Source: Hyphomicrobium_A sp963745205
Lineage (GTDB): Bacteria; Pseudomonadota; Alphaproteobacteria; Rhizobiales; Hyphomicrobiaceae
Length of the DNA stretch: 64,000 nucleotides
NCBI GenBank assembly: GCA_963745205.1
Contig: CAVUWX010000013.1
Coordinates: forward strand, 62,001 to 126,000
Reading direction: 5' to 3'
Shown here: one piece after another, positions 1 through 8,742 of the stretch
Position numbering within the stretch: the stretch's first letter is position 1
How the letters are laid out: the number at the start of each line of letters is the position of its first letter
The notes under the pieces: generated by a model
What the model was told of the DNA's origin: nothing
What the model saw: the letters and a program-made list of their open reading frames with translations, nothing else
Databases searched by the model: none
Translations under genes and position numbers: made by a program

Positions 1-2
1 CC

Positions 3-701
3 GGCATTCTCGAGGATCTCGCCTGGCTCGGCATCGCGTGGGAGGAGCCGGTACTGCGGCAGTCGCAGCGGTTTGCCGTCTACGCGCAAGCCGCGCAGCT
101 GCTTGAGGCGCAAGGGCTGCTCTACCCGTGCTTTGCCACGCGCTCGGAGATCGCGGAAGCGGCGGCCGCCGGGCCCCTCGATCCGGAGGGCGCGCCGCTC
201 TACCCCGGCCTGCACAAGCGCCTGAGCCAAGCCGAGATCGAAGCGCGCATAGCGGCCGGCGGGCGATACGCTTTGCGTCTACACCTGGACCGAGCGATCG
301 CAGCAGTGCAGCGCCGGCTCGGCGGGCGCCCGCTAGCGTTCACGGAGCTCGACGAAGGCGGCGCTCCCCACCTCGTCGAGGCGCATCCCGAACGCTGGGG
401 CGATACCGTGATCCTGCGCAAGGACGTGCCGGCGAGCTACCATCTCGCGGTCGTCGTCGATGACGCCGCCCAGGGGGTTAGCCACGTCGTGCGCGGCCGT
501 GACCTCTACGCAGCCACCGACCTCCAGCGCCTGCTCCAAGTCGTTCTGGGCCTGCCGGAGCCGGTTTACCATCATCACCGCTTGGTTAACGACCCGCAGG
601 GACGCAAGCTATCGAAGAGCGCCCGCGACACAGCGTTGGCAAGCCTCAGGGCGGCCGGTGTGTCAGCGGTGGATATTCGTAGGCAACTCGGTTTACCTTA
701 A
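3..701 (+). CDS. gluQ: Glutamyl-Q tRNA(Asp) synthetase, 5'-truncated by window edge
   Basis: The reading frame is open from base 3 and ends with TAA at 699-701. It encodes the C-terminal part of a class I aminoacyl-tRNA synthetase-like protein. A GRKLSKSARD segment near the end is the KMSKS-type signature. The short length after that motif, without an anticodon-binding domain, fits GluQ (YadB), which puts glutamate on queuosine of tRNA-Asp, rather than full GltX. HHRLVNDPQGRKLSKS is typical of that family. The HIGH motif lies upstream of the window, so the start cannot be given. The next gene begins about 115 bases downstream on the same strand. Confidence 0.88.
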   Translation, partial: GILEDLAWLGIAWEEPVLRQSQRFAVYAQAAQLLEAQGLLYPCFATRSEIAEAAAAGPLDPEGAPLYPGLHKRLSQAEIEARIAAGGRYALRLHLDRAIAAVQRRLGGRPLAFTELDEGGAPHLVEAHPERWGDTVILRKDVPASYHLAVVVDDAAQGVSHVVRGRDLYAATDLQRLLQVVLGLPEPVYHHHRLVNDPQGRKLSKSARDTALASLRAAGVSAVDIRRQLGLP

Positions 702-816
702 TGTTGGAAAGCGGCACTTCGGGCCCCCTCAGAAGGTCTGTTTAAGCGCTTGGCTGACCTGCCAAGATCAATATGCCGGGGGCCCGGATAGGCCGGGGGG
801 CATTGGGGCAGATGGC

Positions 817-2013
817 GTGAAGAAGCCCTCGAAGGTCAGGCAGAAGTCTGCGGCCCGCGTGCCGAGCGCGCGGGCGCGGCGGCCGCGTGCGAGTCGGCCT
901 GCTCCCGCGCCGGCCCCCGTTTCAGCACCGTTGGCGCATCCGGCTGCGGACGCCTCCGCGAGCGACTTCTCGCGCGACGATCGCCTGTCGCTCGTTTTCC
1001 TCCTTCTTCCCGTCATGGTGCTCACGCTTGCCGTGGGCGCGGTGCAATTGCTTGCGCCAAACAACTCCGAGCGGCGGCAGCTCGCGCTGCTGCCCGCGGC
1101 GACGATCGTATCGGCGGAGCCGCCGCGCGTTGCCGTCTCGGCCGAACCCGTCTCCATTGAGCGCACTCTTTGCCCGCTGGCGGATCGACCGGCGCCGGTT
1201 GCGGCGGTGTCCGCTACAACGGTTCAAACGTCAGCCGTTTACGAGCGCGCGAGCTTGGTTCCGACAACCCCGGAGCTCCATGAGCTGCTGCCAGGGAACG
1301 CCATCGTTGCTAAGATCGCGACGCTGGGACATGCCGATAAGTGCGTGGCAACGGCGGCCGCCGGCAAGGTCCTCCCCGTCAGCGCGGCCGTGGCGCCGAG
1401 CCCGGAAGCGTTCGGGCGGATGCTGGCTGCCGCGGCCCGCCGTGAGACCGAGGACCTCGTCGTCTACACGGACAAATATCGCGACATGGGCTTTCCCATG
1501 GGCGACGTGCGGCCGCTCTTCGGCGTCTGCACCGACGTCGTCGTTCGCGCCTACCGTGCCCTTGGCATCGATCTGCAGGTGCTCGTGCACAACGCCAAGC
1601 TCGGCACCGGCGACCCGAGCATCGACCATCGCCGGGTAGAGACGCTGCGCCGCTTCTTCGCCAAGTACGGCACCTCCATTCCGGTGACGGATTTCGCGGA
1701 GGAGTACCAGCCCGGCGACATCGTCACCTACCGTCGACCCGAAGGGCGGGGTTCGCAGACGCACATCGCCATCGTATCGGACGTGATGGCGCCGTCGGGG
1801 CGCCCGATGGTCGTGCACAACCGCGGCTGGGGCCCGCAGATCGAGGACGCGCTGTTTGCCAACGGCGTGACCGGTCACTACCGGTTTTCCAACGCGAGCC
1901 CGCCTGAGCAGACGGTTTCGCATCCACCGGAGGCGCCCAAAGCACACCACGCGGCGCAAACCTCTTGGTTGGACGCAGAGCGCCTCAAGGTCAGCGTCTC
2001 CGACGCACGCTAG
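817..2013 (+). CDS. DUF1287 (YijF-like) protein with N-terminal membrane anchor
   Basis: I chose the GTG at 817 because the frame upstream overlaps gluQ and a G-rich stretch (about 791-807) precedes it. The 398-residue protein has a basic Ala/Pro-rich N-terminus, one hydrophobic segment at about residues 62-83, a low-complexity linker, and a C-terminal DUF1287 domain from about residue 210. Diagnostic strings are GVCTDVVVRAYRALGIDLQ, SIDHRRVETL, YQPGDIVTYRRP and HIAIVSD. The family has conserved Cys and His residues reminiscent of NlpC/P60-like folds, but its function is not established. It is probably an inner-membrane protein with a periplasmic domain. The start site is the least certain part. 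Confidence 0.75.
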   Translation: MKKPSKVRQKSAARVPSARARRPRASRPAPAPAPVSAPLAHPAADASASDFSRDDRLSLVFLLLPVMVLTLAVGAVQLLAPNNSERRQLALLPAATIVSAEPPRVAVSAEPVSIERTLCPLADRPAPVAAVSATTVQTSAVYERASLVPTTPELHELLPGNAIVAKIATLGHADKCVATAAAGKVLPVSAAVAPSPEAFGRMLAAAARRETEDLVVYTDKYRDMGFPMGDVRPLFGVCTDVVVRAYRALGIDLQVLVHNAKLGTGDPSIDHRRVETLRRFFAKYGTSIPVTDFAEEYQPGDIVTYRRPEGRGSQTHIAIVSDVMAPSGRPMVVHNRGWGPQIEDALFANGVTGHYRFSNASPPEQTVSHPPEAPKAHHAAQTSWLDAERLKVSVSDAR

Positions 2014-2421
2014 CGATCGCTTCCGTTTACGAGCCGCATCCGAGCTGCATCCGAGGCGCCCCGGCGCCCGCATGCTTGCTCTCCGGCCGGCTTGGTAAGC
2101 TGAACTTTAAGAATTGTCCGGAAAAATGACAGTCGAGCCGCAAGCTTAGCTGTGGCTCGTGAAGCTCAATTACCAATGCATTTGCACAGAGCCTTGTCTT
2201 TGCTGGCGAATAAGCCCAGCCTCAAGTGCCATCGGGGGATGATAATCGTGATCTATGCAACCCAAAACACCGTCTGGGCCGCGGCGGTGGATGTAATATT
2301 CATCTGCCGGCGCGCGATGCTTGGGATCGGCGGCGCCGGATGGCTCTATGGTTCCCATGTGCTTGCTGGTCTTGCTGGTTTGATCGCGAGCCACCGCGCA
2401 CGGCCCGCGCCTCAGATCCGC

Positions 2422-2934
2422 ATGCAGCCAGTTTCGCTGGGCATCGCGGGCCAGTGGCAGCGCGCGACCGGCATCATCGGCTCGGCGCTCAAGAGCTTTC
2501 GCGACATTGAGACGTTCCAGGCGGCTGCGGCACGCCAGATCGATGCCGCGGATTATGCGCTGCAGCTTCTAATCCAGGATCTCGGCGCCGCCATGCCGAT
2601 CCCGGCCGACGGCCGTGCGCTGCGTGCTGTGCTGGCGGAAGCCGCCAAGAACTCCTGTGCCGGCCACTCGCCAGAAGAAGCCGCTCGCCGCCTGATACGG
2701 CGCAGCTATCCGCTAATGCACCGTCCGCTCGACGGCCGACAGCTTCGTCGGTTGGAACGAGCTCGGTGCCGGGTCGACCACCGCGGAGCCGAACTTCTGT
2801 ACCTCGAGCACCGCGAGTGCGTGCTCGCTCAAGCCGTTCTCGTTGAAGCGGACGATGCCGTCTACGCCGGAGAAGCCGTTGGGCCGCATCAGCTCGGCGA
2901 CGGTGAAGCGTGCGCCTTGCGGGTTCGAAGCTAG
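2422..2934 (+). CDS. Doubtful hypothetical ORF in the 2014-2712 stretch
   Basis: Between the DUF1287 gene and the convergent lipoprotein gene lie about 700 bases with no recognised gene. The only sizeable frame is this one (ATG at 2422; the frame also extends up to 2152). Residues 1-100 look protein-like (alternating helical hydrophobic pattern, e.g. DIETFQAAAARQIDAADYAL). The last 222 bases run antisense through the 3' end of the lipoprotein gene, where the composition turns Arg/Glu-rich as in shadow frames. It may be a real short gene whose stop was lost, or chance coding. I recognise no family. Confidence 0.2.
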   Translation: MQPVSLGIAGQWQRATGIIGSALKSFRDIETFQAAAARQIDAADYALQLLIQDLGAAMPIPADGRALRAVLAEAAKNSCAGHSPEEAARRLIRRSYPLMHRPLDGRQLRRLERARCRVDHRGAELLYLEHRECVLAQAVLVEADDAVYAGEAVGPHQLGDGEACALRVRS

Positions 2935-3954
2935 CGAGATGGCCATGCCGACCGCGTCATAGGTCACACTGGAGATGCGCGGCGGAGCGTTGCCGAAGGC
3001 CTTACCGAAGCGCTCGGAGAAAGCGCGCCAGGCGGCAGGATCGGGGCTCGGATACCAGCCGCCGACGAAGGCTTCGTCGCGCCCAATGGACGGGTAGTCC
3101 CAGGCGCCGGTGCCGAGCAACTTCACCTTGCGCGTATCGAGGCCCGAGTAGGCGATGACCGGACCGATCTGCGACAGGGCATCCTGGCCCCCCGGCAGGA
3201 ACAGCGCGTCGATGGGCGTCATCTCCTCCTCGTTGCGCTTGATCGTTTCGACGACCCGCTTCGCGGGCCCCAGCATGCCGTTGGCGGCGGGCGGATAGCG
3301 CTCCACGATCGCGACCGTGCCGCCGGCGCGCTCCACCGCGCGGCGGAACGCGGGCTCTATGACGTTGCCGTAGGCGTTGTCGGGGATGAGCGCGGCGAAG
3401 CGCTTCTTCCCCTGTGAGGCAGCGAAGCCGACGATGCGGTTGACCTCCTCGTCGGCGAGGAAGCTCATGAGATAGACGCCCTTGCCGGCGATCTGTGCGT
3501 CGCTGGAGAAGGCGATAATGGGCACGTTCGCCTGGCGCGCGATCGGTGCGGCCCCGGCAACCGATTGCGAGAACAGCGGCCCGAGGATGATCTCGGCGCC
3601 CTCCTTCACGGCGGCGTCGGCAGCCGCGCGGGCTCCGGCCGTTGTCCCGCCGTCGTCCTTGGTGACGAGTTGCACGGCAGGATCGTTGACCTCAAACAGC
3701 GCCATCTCGGCCGCCTGCTTCATGCTCTTGGCGATGGCGGCGGTTTCCCCCATGCCCCCGAGCGGCAGCAGTAGCGCGATCTTCACGGGCGCGCGCGCGG
3801 AGCCAGGCGCTGGCTGGGTGGCGATCTGCGCCGTCGGGTCAGGCGCCGGGCCCATGGAGGTCGAGCAGGCTTGGAGCAGTCCGGCAAGCAGGCCGAGCGC
3901 CAGAGCGCGCAGCACGTGCGCGCCGCCCCGTCCCCGCTCCCAGGTCCTTCGCAT
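2713..3954 (-). CDS. Penicillin-binding protein activator (LpoA-like) lipoprotein
   Basis: 413 residues. The N-terminus has a basic start, a hydrophobic core and a lipobox ending in LLQAC at about residue 30, followed by a Pro/Ala linker, so it is probably an outer-membrane lipoprotein. The rest is a periplasmic-binding-protein fold (Peripla_BP_6/LppC class): KIALLLPLGGMGETAAIAKSM, AEIILGPLFSQSVAGAAPIA and VPIIAFSSD are family-like. In gammaproteobacteria LpoA activates PBP1a. Alphaproteobacterial homologues lie, as here, divergently next to rsmI-yraN-gshB, which supports the call. An amino-acid ABC-transport receptor is the alternative, but no permease genes are nearby. Confidence 0.85.
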   Translation of the reverse strand: MRRTWERGRGGAHVLRALALGLLAGLLQACSTSMGPAPDPTAQIATQPAPGSARAPVKIALLLPLGGMGETAAIAKSMKQAAEMALFEVNDPAVQLVTKDDGGTTAGARAAADAAVKEGAEIILGPLFSQSVAGAAPIARQANVPIIAFSSDAQIAGKGVYLMSFLADEEVNRIVGFAASQGKKRFAALIPDNAYGNVIEPAFRRAVERAGGTVAIVERYPPAANGMLGPAKRVVETIKRNEEEMTPIDALFLPGGQDALSQIGPVIAYSGLDTRKVKLLGTGAWDYPSIGRDEAFVGGWYPSPDPAAWRAFSERFGKAFGNAPPRISSVTYDAVGMAISLASNPQGARFTVAELMRPNGFSGVDGIVRFNENGLSEHALAVLEVQKFGSAVVDPAPSSFQPTKLSAVERTVH

Positions 3955-4133
3955 CCGGCAGACGTCCCCCAGAGAACCGCGACACCGCCCCGCGCGCCGC
4001 AGCCATGGCCTCCCCGGCGGGAACAGTGTAACGAATCTCTCCTTTGCTGGTTAGACTTTCGTCGCTCGCGCGAAAAGTGCGAGCGCGCCACAAGAGTTAA
4101 CAATCGGCACGAAGGCGCCACTCGGGGCTACTC

Positions 4134-5044
4134 ATGGTCGGTTCGCAGACGAAGACGAACCCCGTCGCGGCGGCCGTAGCCGGCGAGATGCAGCGGCACC
4201 TCGATCGGGAGCTGCCGCCCGGGCTCTATCTCGTCGCCACGCCCATCGGCAATCTCGCCGACATTACATTGCGTGCGATCTCGGTGCTGGCGCGCGCCGA
4301 TGTCATCCTGTGCGAGGACACGCGCCACAGCCGCACGCTGCTTACCCATTTCGGCATCGACGCGACGACGCGGCCCTATCACGAGCATAACGCCGCCCGT
4401 GAGCGCCCCCGCGTGCTGGCCGATCTCGCCGCCGGCCGGCGTGTGGCGCTGATCTCGGACGCCGGCACGCCGCTCGTCTCCGACCCGGGCTTCAAGCTCG
4501 TGCGCGCATGCATCGAGGCCGGCTACCGGGTCGAAGCGCTCCCCGGACCATCGGCGGCGCTTACCGCGCTCAGCGTCGCCGGGCTGCCGACGGACGCGTT
4601 CTTCTTTGCGGGCTTTCTGCCGCCGAAGAGCGCCGCCCGGCGCACGCGCATTGCCGAGCTCAAACTGGTTCCGGCGACGCTCGTCTTTTTCGAGGCGCCC
4701 TCGCGCGTTGCGGAGACGGTGGCCGATCTCGCCGCGGTGCTCGGGGCCCGTCCCGCGGCGCTCGCGCGTGAGCTTACCAAGCTGCACGAGGAGGTGCTGC
4801 GCGCGAGCCTGCCGCAGCTCGCCGAGCAGGCTCGCGCGAGAAGCCGGTGAAGGGTGAGGCGGTCATCGTCGTCGGCCCGCCGCAGGCGGGTGAGGTCACC
4901 GACGCCGAGATTGCTGCGCGGCTCGATACGGCGCTGCGCGACATGAGCCTGCGCGATGCCGCGAAGGTGGTGGCCGAGACGCTGGGCGTCCCAAAAACGC
5001 GCGTCTACGATCTGGGAGTGCGCCGCGAGCGCACGAGCGAATGA
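4134..5044 (+). pseudogene. rsmI: 16S rRNA (cytidine(1402)-2'-O)-methyltransferase, split by a frameshift
   Basis: The first frame (4134-4850, 238 residues) carries the RsmI core: LYLVATPIGNLADITLRA, CEDTRHSRTLL, LISDAGTPLVSDPG and ALPGPSA. It stops at 4848-4850. The second frame (from the GTG at 4847 to 5044) supplies the missing C-terminus: KGEAVIVVGPP and the small helical tail ending in TRVYDLGVRR. Removing two bases from the CGCGCG run at 4833-4838 joins both frames as LAEQAREKPVKGEAVIVVGP, just as in intact homologues. The enzyme 2'-O-methylates C1402 of 16S rRNA. The gene is therefore either freshly broken or affected by a sequencing slip. The next gene overlaps its true end by 4 bases. 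Confidence 0.9.
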
Positions 5045-5430
5045 CCGCGCGCTCCCGCTCCACGCCGCTGAGCCTTGGCGCCGCGGAGCGCCGCCTGCGG
5101 CTGCGGCGCGGGCGGATGTCGGAAGCGCTCGCTGCCGCCGTGCTCATCGCCAAGGGCTATCGCATCCTCGGGCGGCGGGTGCGTACGCGCGCGGGCGAAA
5201 TCGACATTGTCGCCGTGCGGGGAAAACGGCTCGCGTTCGTCGAGGTGAAGCGGCGGGCAACGCGCGAGGACGCGGAAGCCGCCGTCTCGGCGCGCCAAGC
5301 CGCCCGCATCCGCCGCGCGTCCGATCTGTGGCTCGCGCACCGCCCGCGCTATCACGGCCACGTCTTTGCTTTCGACGTGATCCTGCTGGTGCCGGGGCGC
5401 CTGCCGCGGCACATCCCGGACGGGATGTAG
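5041..5430 (+). CDS. yraN: YraN/UPF0102 family protein
   Basis: 129 residues, starting at an ATGA overlap with the 3' end of rsmI, so translation is probably coupled. The core GRRVRTRAGEIDIVAVRGKRLAFVEVK is the UPF0102 signature and resembles the E-x-D...E-x-K arrangement of restriction-endonuclease-fold (Holliday-junction resolvase-like) proteins: acidic residues in GEIDIV and FVEVK. The function is not firmly established. The rsmI-yraN-gshB order is common in alphaproteobacteria. Confidence 0.92.
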   Translation: MTARSRSTPLSLGAAERRLRLRRGRMSEALAAAVLIAKGYRILGRRVRTRAGEIDIVAVRGKRLAFVEVKRRATREDAEAAVSARQAARIRRASDLWLAHRPRYHGHVFAFDVILLVPGRLPRHIPDGM

Positions 5431-5517
5431 GCCCACCGACGGGCAATTGGCATTGACAGTCAACGCCCGTAGCGGTTTGCCTACGCGGCCCCGAATCCCA
5501 CCCGAGGATATTGCCTC

Positions 5518-6465
5518 GTGCCCCTGCGCGTCGCCTGCCAGATGGACCCGATCGAGCGGATCGACATCCGCGGCGATTCGACCTTCGCGCTGCTGCTTGA
5601 GGCGCAAAAGCGCGGGCACGCGCTGTTCTACTACACGCCGCCCAACCTCGCGCTGCACGGCAACCGGCTCTTGGCGCGCGGCGAGACGCTCAAGGTCGAG
5701 GACAAAGTCGGCGCGCACTACAAGCTTTCCGATGCGCGCGTCGAGGATCTCGCCAAGCAGGACGTAGTGCTGCTGCGCCAGGACCCGCCCTTCGACATGG
5801 CCTACATCACCACGACACACTTGCTCGAACGCATCCACCCCAAGACGCTCGTCGTCAACGATCCCGCGCATGTACGCAATGCGCCGGAGAAAATCTTCGT
5901 CCTCGATTTCCTCGACCTGATGCCGCCGACCATCGTGACGCGTTCGCTCGCCGACGTGCTGGCGTTCCGCGCCGAGATGAAGGACATCATCTTGAAGCCG
6001 CTCTACGGCAACGGCGGCGCCGCCATCTTCCGCATCGCGCCGGACGATACTAACGTCGGCTCGCTCGTGGAGCTGTTCCAGACGGTGTTCCGCGAGCCGT
6101 TCATGGTGCAGCAGTATCGGCCCGAGGTGCGCTCAGGCGACAAGCGCATCATCCTCGTCGACGGCAAGGCCGTAGGCGCCATCAACCGCGTGCCGCCGGC
6201 GAACGAGACGCGCTCCAACCTGCACGTCGGCGGCACCGCGAAGCCGACCAAGCTCACGGCGCGGGATAAAGAGATCTGCAAGCGCCTGGGGCCGGAGCTG
6301 AAAAAGCGCGGGCTGCTCTTTGCCGGCATCGACGTGATCGGCCCCTACCTCACCGAGATCAACGTGACCTCGCCGACGGGCATCCGGCAGGTGAAGGAGT
6401 TCGGCGGGGCCGATATCGCCGCGCTCATCTGGGACGCGATCGAGGCAAAGGTGGGCGCGTCGTAA
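5518..6465 (+). CDS. gshB: Glutathione synthetase
   Basis: 315 residues from a GTG start at 5518. It catalyses ATP-dependent joining of gamma-glutamylcysteine and glycine in the cytoplasm. Family strings are CQMDPIERIDIRGDSTFALL near the N-terminus, LLRQDPPFDMAYITTTHLLE, LKPLYGNGGAAIFRI (ATP-grasp lid) and the C-terminal LFAGIDVIGPYLTEINVTSP with the metal-binding E/N residues. Length is normal for GshB. It follows yraN by 87 bases, so it could be in the same transcript. It converges on the D,D-carboxypeptidase gene with only about 25 bases between. Confidence 0.97.
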   Translation: MPLRVACQMDPIERIDIRGDSTFALLLEAQKRGHALFYYTPPNLALHGNRLLARGETLKVEDKVGAHYKLSDARVEDLAKQDVVLLRQDPPFDMAYITTTHLLERIHPKTLVVNDPAHVRNAPEKIFVLDFLDLMPPTIVTRSLADVLAFRAEMKDIILKPLYGNGGAAIFRIAPDDTNVGSLVELFQTVFREPFMVQQYRPEVRSGDKRIILVDGKAVGAINRVPPANETRSNLHVGGTAKPTKLTARDKEICKRLGPELKKRGLLFAGIDVIGPYLTEINVTSPTGIRQVKEFGGADIAALIWDAIEAKVGAS

Positions 6466-6490
6466 GGCGCGGTGAAGCGCGGCCTACGCG

Positions 6491-7547
6491 TCACTCGTTG
6501 CGCGCGTGCCGCCGCTTCCTGGAACCGCCGCTCGAACGCGCTTGCCGCACGGGCTTCTTCGTCTCCGTCAGGCTCGCCTGCTGCTTCTTGCCGTCCTTGG
6601 CATCCTTGGCGTCGGCGACGACAGGCGGCGGCAGGTCCTGGCAAGCCTTCCAGTGCTCGAGCATGGGCGCGTTGGGCTCGTAGCCGGCACCGACGATAGT
6701 CGCTCGGAAGGTTCTCCACCCGCGCCGTCGGCACCAACGCCTTCCACTCCCGTGTCTTGAAGCCGTGCTCGAGCAGCGCAGCGGCACGCGCGTTGCGCGC
6801 CGCGCTCGTCTCGTCGCCGAGCACGACCGCGACGAGCCGGTGCCCGTCGCGCGTGGCGCTGGCGACGAGGTTGTAACCCGACGCGCACGTGTAACCGGTC
6901 TTCATGCCGTCGGCGCCGGGGAAGCTGCCGAGCAGCGCGTTGTGCGTGGAGATGTCGACCTTGGCGATGGTCGCATGCACGTCCGAGAACATAGTGGCGT
7001 GCTCTGGAAAGTCGCGGATCAGCGCCTGCGCCAGCAGCGCCATGTCGCGCGGCGTCGTCATCTGCTGCTCGGCCGGGAGGCCGTTGGGATTGATGAAGTG
7101 CGTGTGCAGCATGCCGAGCTGCGCCGCCGTCTGGTTCATGGTCTTGACGAACGAGGCCTCGTCGCCACCGATGGTCTCGGCGATCGCAATGGCGAGGTCG
7201 TTGGCCGAGCGCATGATGAGGGCGCGCAGCGCATCCTCCAGCGGCAGGTCCTTGCCGGCCTTGAGACCCAGGCGCGTCGGCGGCTGCGCATGGGCGTGCG
7301 GCGAGATGAAGATCTTGGTGTCGAGCGTGATCTTGTGGTCGCGAACCGCCTGGAAGGCGACGTAGGCGGTCATCATCTTCGTCAGCGAGGCTGGGTACCA
7401 GGGCGAATCCACGTCCTCGGAGTAGAGGACGTGGCCGTCGGTGGTATCGATCAGGATCGCCCCGGCGGCCGTGGCTGGGCCGCTCACGGTCAGTGACAGC
7501 GAGCAGGCGAGCGCGCCAGCCAACACGATCTTCGCGTCTTTCCTCAA
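6491..7547 (-). pseudogene. D-alanyl-D-alanine carboxypeptidase (peptidase S11), frameshifted near its 3' end
   Basis: The N-terminal 282 residues hold a signal peptide (cleavage near ATAAGA) and all three penicillin-binding motifs: SLTK at 54-57, SAN at 114-116 and KTG at 216-218. It trims the terminal D-Ala of peptidoglycan stem peptides in the periplasm. After VENLPS the frame is lost at about 6701 (one extra base or two missing). The other frame continues with TIVGAGYEPNAPMLEHWKAC and a Lys/Arg-rich tail to a stop at 6491. Unrepaired, the first frame reads on into gshB antisense. Catalytic motifs are upstream of the lesion, so a product with an altered tail might still be active. Confidence 0.88.
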
Positions 7548-7755
7548 GACGTCTCGCCCTTTCGCGGCTCGCGCAACTGATTCCCCTAGTTTCGATTATG
7601 CCGCAGCTTGTAGGCAAATGTCAGCCCACAAGCGATATCGTCGTGGAAGCCTTGCAATGGCCGGGCCCCGCCCGCGCCACCAGGCGCTCCGCTTGCCAGC
7701 AGGCGTACCCTTGGCAAGCAATAACGCTGCCCATCGCCGTGTCTTGGAGGCAACA

Positions 7756-8574
7756 ATGGCCACGATCCGCCCCATCGTCTCAGCTTCTGTGTCGTTTGCC
7801 CTTCTTCTTGTCCCCCCTCTTGCAATTCTGTCGGCTCCCGCCGAGGCGCAACACCTCGACATCGCCGACGCGAAAGTCATCGATCTCACGCATCCGATCG
7901 ACGCCAACACCATCTTCTGGCCGACCGAGGCGAAGGCCTTCGAGCTCACCGAAGAGCACAAGGGAATCACGGAGCGAGGATTCTTCTATGCCGCAAATCG
8001 GTTCTGCACGCCGGAGCATGGCGGCACGCACATCGATGCTCCGTATCATTTTTCGCAAGGCGGCGAGAGCGTGGCCGAGATCCCGATCGAGCGGCTGATC
8101 GGGCGCGCCGCCGTCATCGACATTGCCGCCAAGGCTGCCGCCGACCCCGACTACACGCTGAAACCGGAGGACGTCACGGCATGGGAAGCGCTCCACGGCG
8201 AGATACCGCGCGGAGCCATCGTGCTGTTGCGCACCGGCTGGAGCAGCCGCTGGCCCGACAAGCGCGCCTATCTCGGCGATGACACGCCGGGCGACGCGAG
8301 CCACCTGCACTTTCCCTCCTATGGCGCGGAGGCAGCTCGTCTGCTCGTCGAGCGCGGCGCAGCCGTGCTCGGCGTCGACACGGCGAGCGTCGATCACGGA
8401 CCGTCGAAGGATTACTTTGTGCATCGCGTGCTCGGCGCGGCCAACGTCGTCGGACTCGAGAACCTGACCAACCTCGACCGCCTGCCGTCGACGGGCGCCT
8501 GGGTATTGGCGCTCCCGATCAAGCTGGCGCACGGCTCTGGGGCCCCCGCGCGCGTTGTGGCCCTCCTCCCTTAG
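7756..8574 (+). CDS. Secreted cyclase-family (kynurenine-formamidase-like) hydrolase
   Basis: 272 residues. The ATG at 7756 has GGAGG at 7746-7750, and the frame upstream of it lacks coding character. A signal peptide (ending about APAEA) predicts export. HGGTHIDAPYHF is the metal-binding HxGTHxD motif of the cyclase superfamily (PF04199), and VDTASVDHGPSKDYFVH is the conserved distal segment. Family members hydrolyse N-formylkynurenine, isatin and similar amides; the substrate here cannot be told. No tryptophan-degradation genes are nearby. It is divergent from the D,D-carboxypeptidase across about 208 bases. Confidence 0.88.
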   Translation: MATIRPIVSASVSFALLLVPPLAILSAPAEAQHLDIADAKVIDLTHPIDANTIFWPTEAKAFELTEEHKGITERGFFYAANRFCTPEHGGTHIDAPYHFSQGGESVAEIPIERLIGRAAVIDIAAKAAADPDYTLKPEDVTAWEALHGEIPRGAIVLLRTGWSSRWPDKRAYLGDDTPGDASHLHFPSYGAEAARLLVERGAAVLGVDTASVDHGPSKDYFVHRVLGAANVVGLENLTNLDRLPSTGAWVLALPIKLAHGSGAPARVVALLP

Positions 8575-8742
8575 TCGGCTCCGACTAATCGCGCGCGGCC
8601 GCGAGGCGGAGTGGCGCCCTGTCGGCTCGGAGCCCAAGGCTTCGCGCAACGTCGATGAGCGGCTCGAGAGGGCGCCGACAAGGGCCTCGCGCAGACGCAT
8701 GGCTTGGCGAATACGTGAAGTCGATGCGCTGACCGCGCCGGA

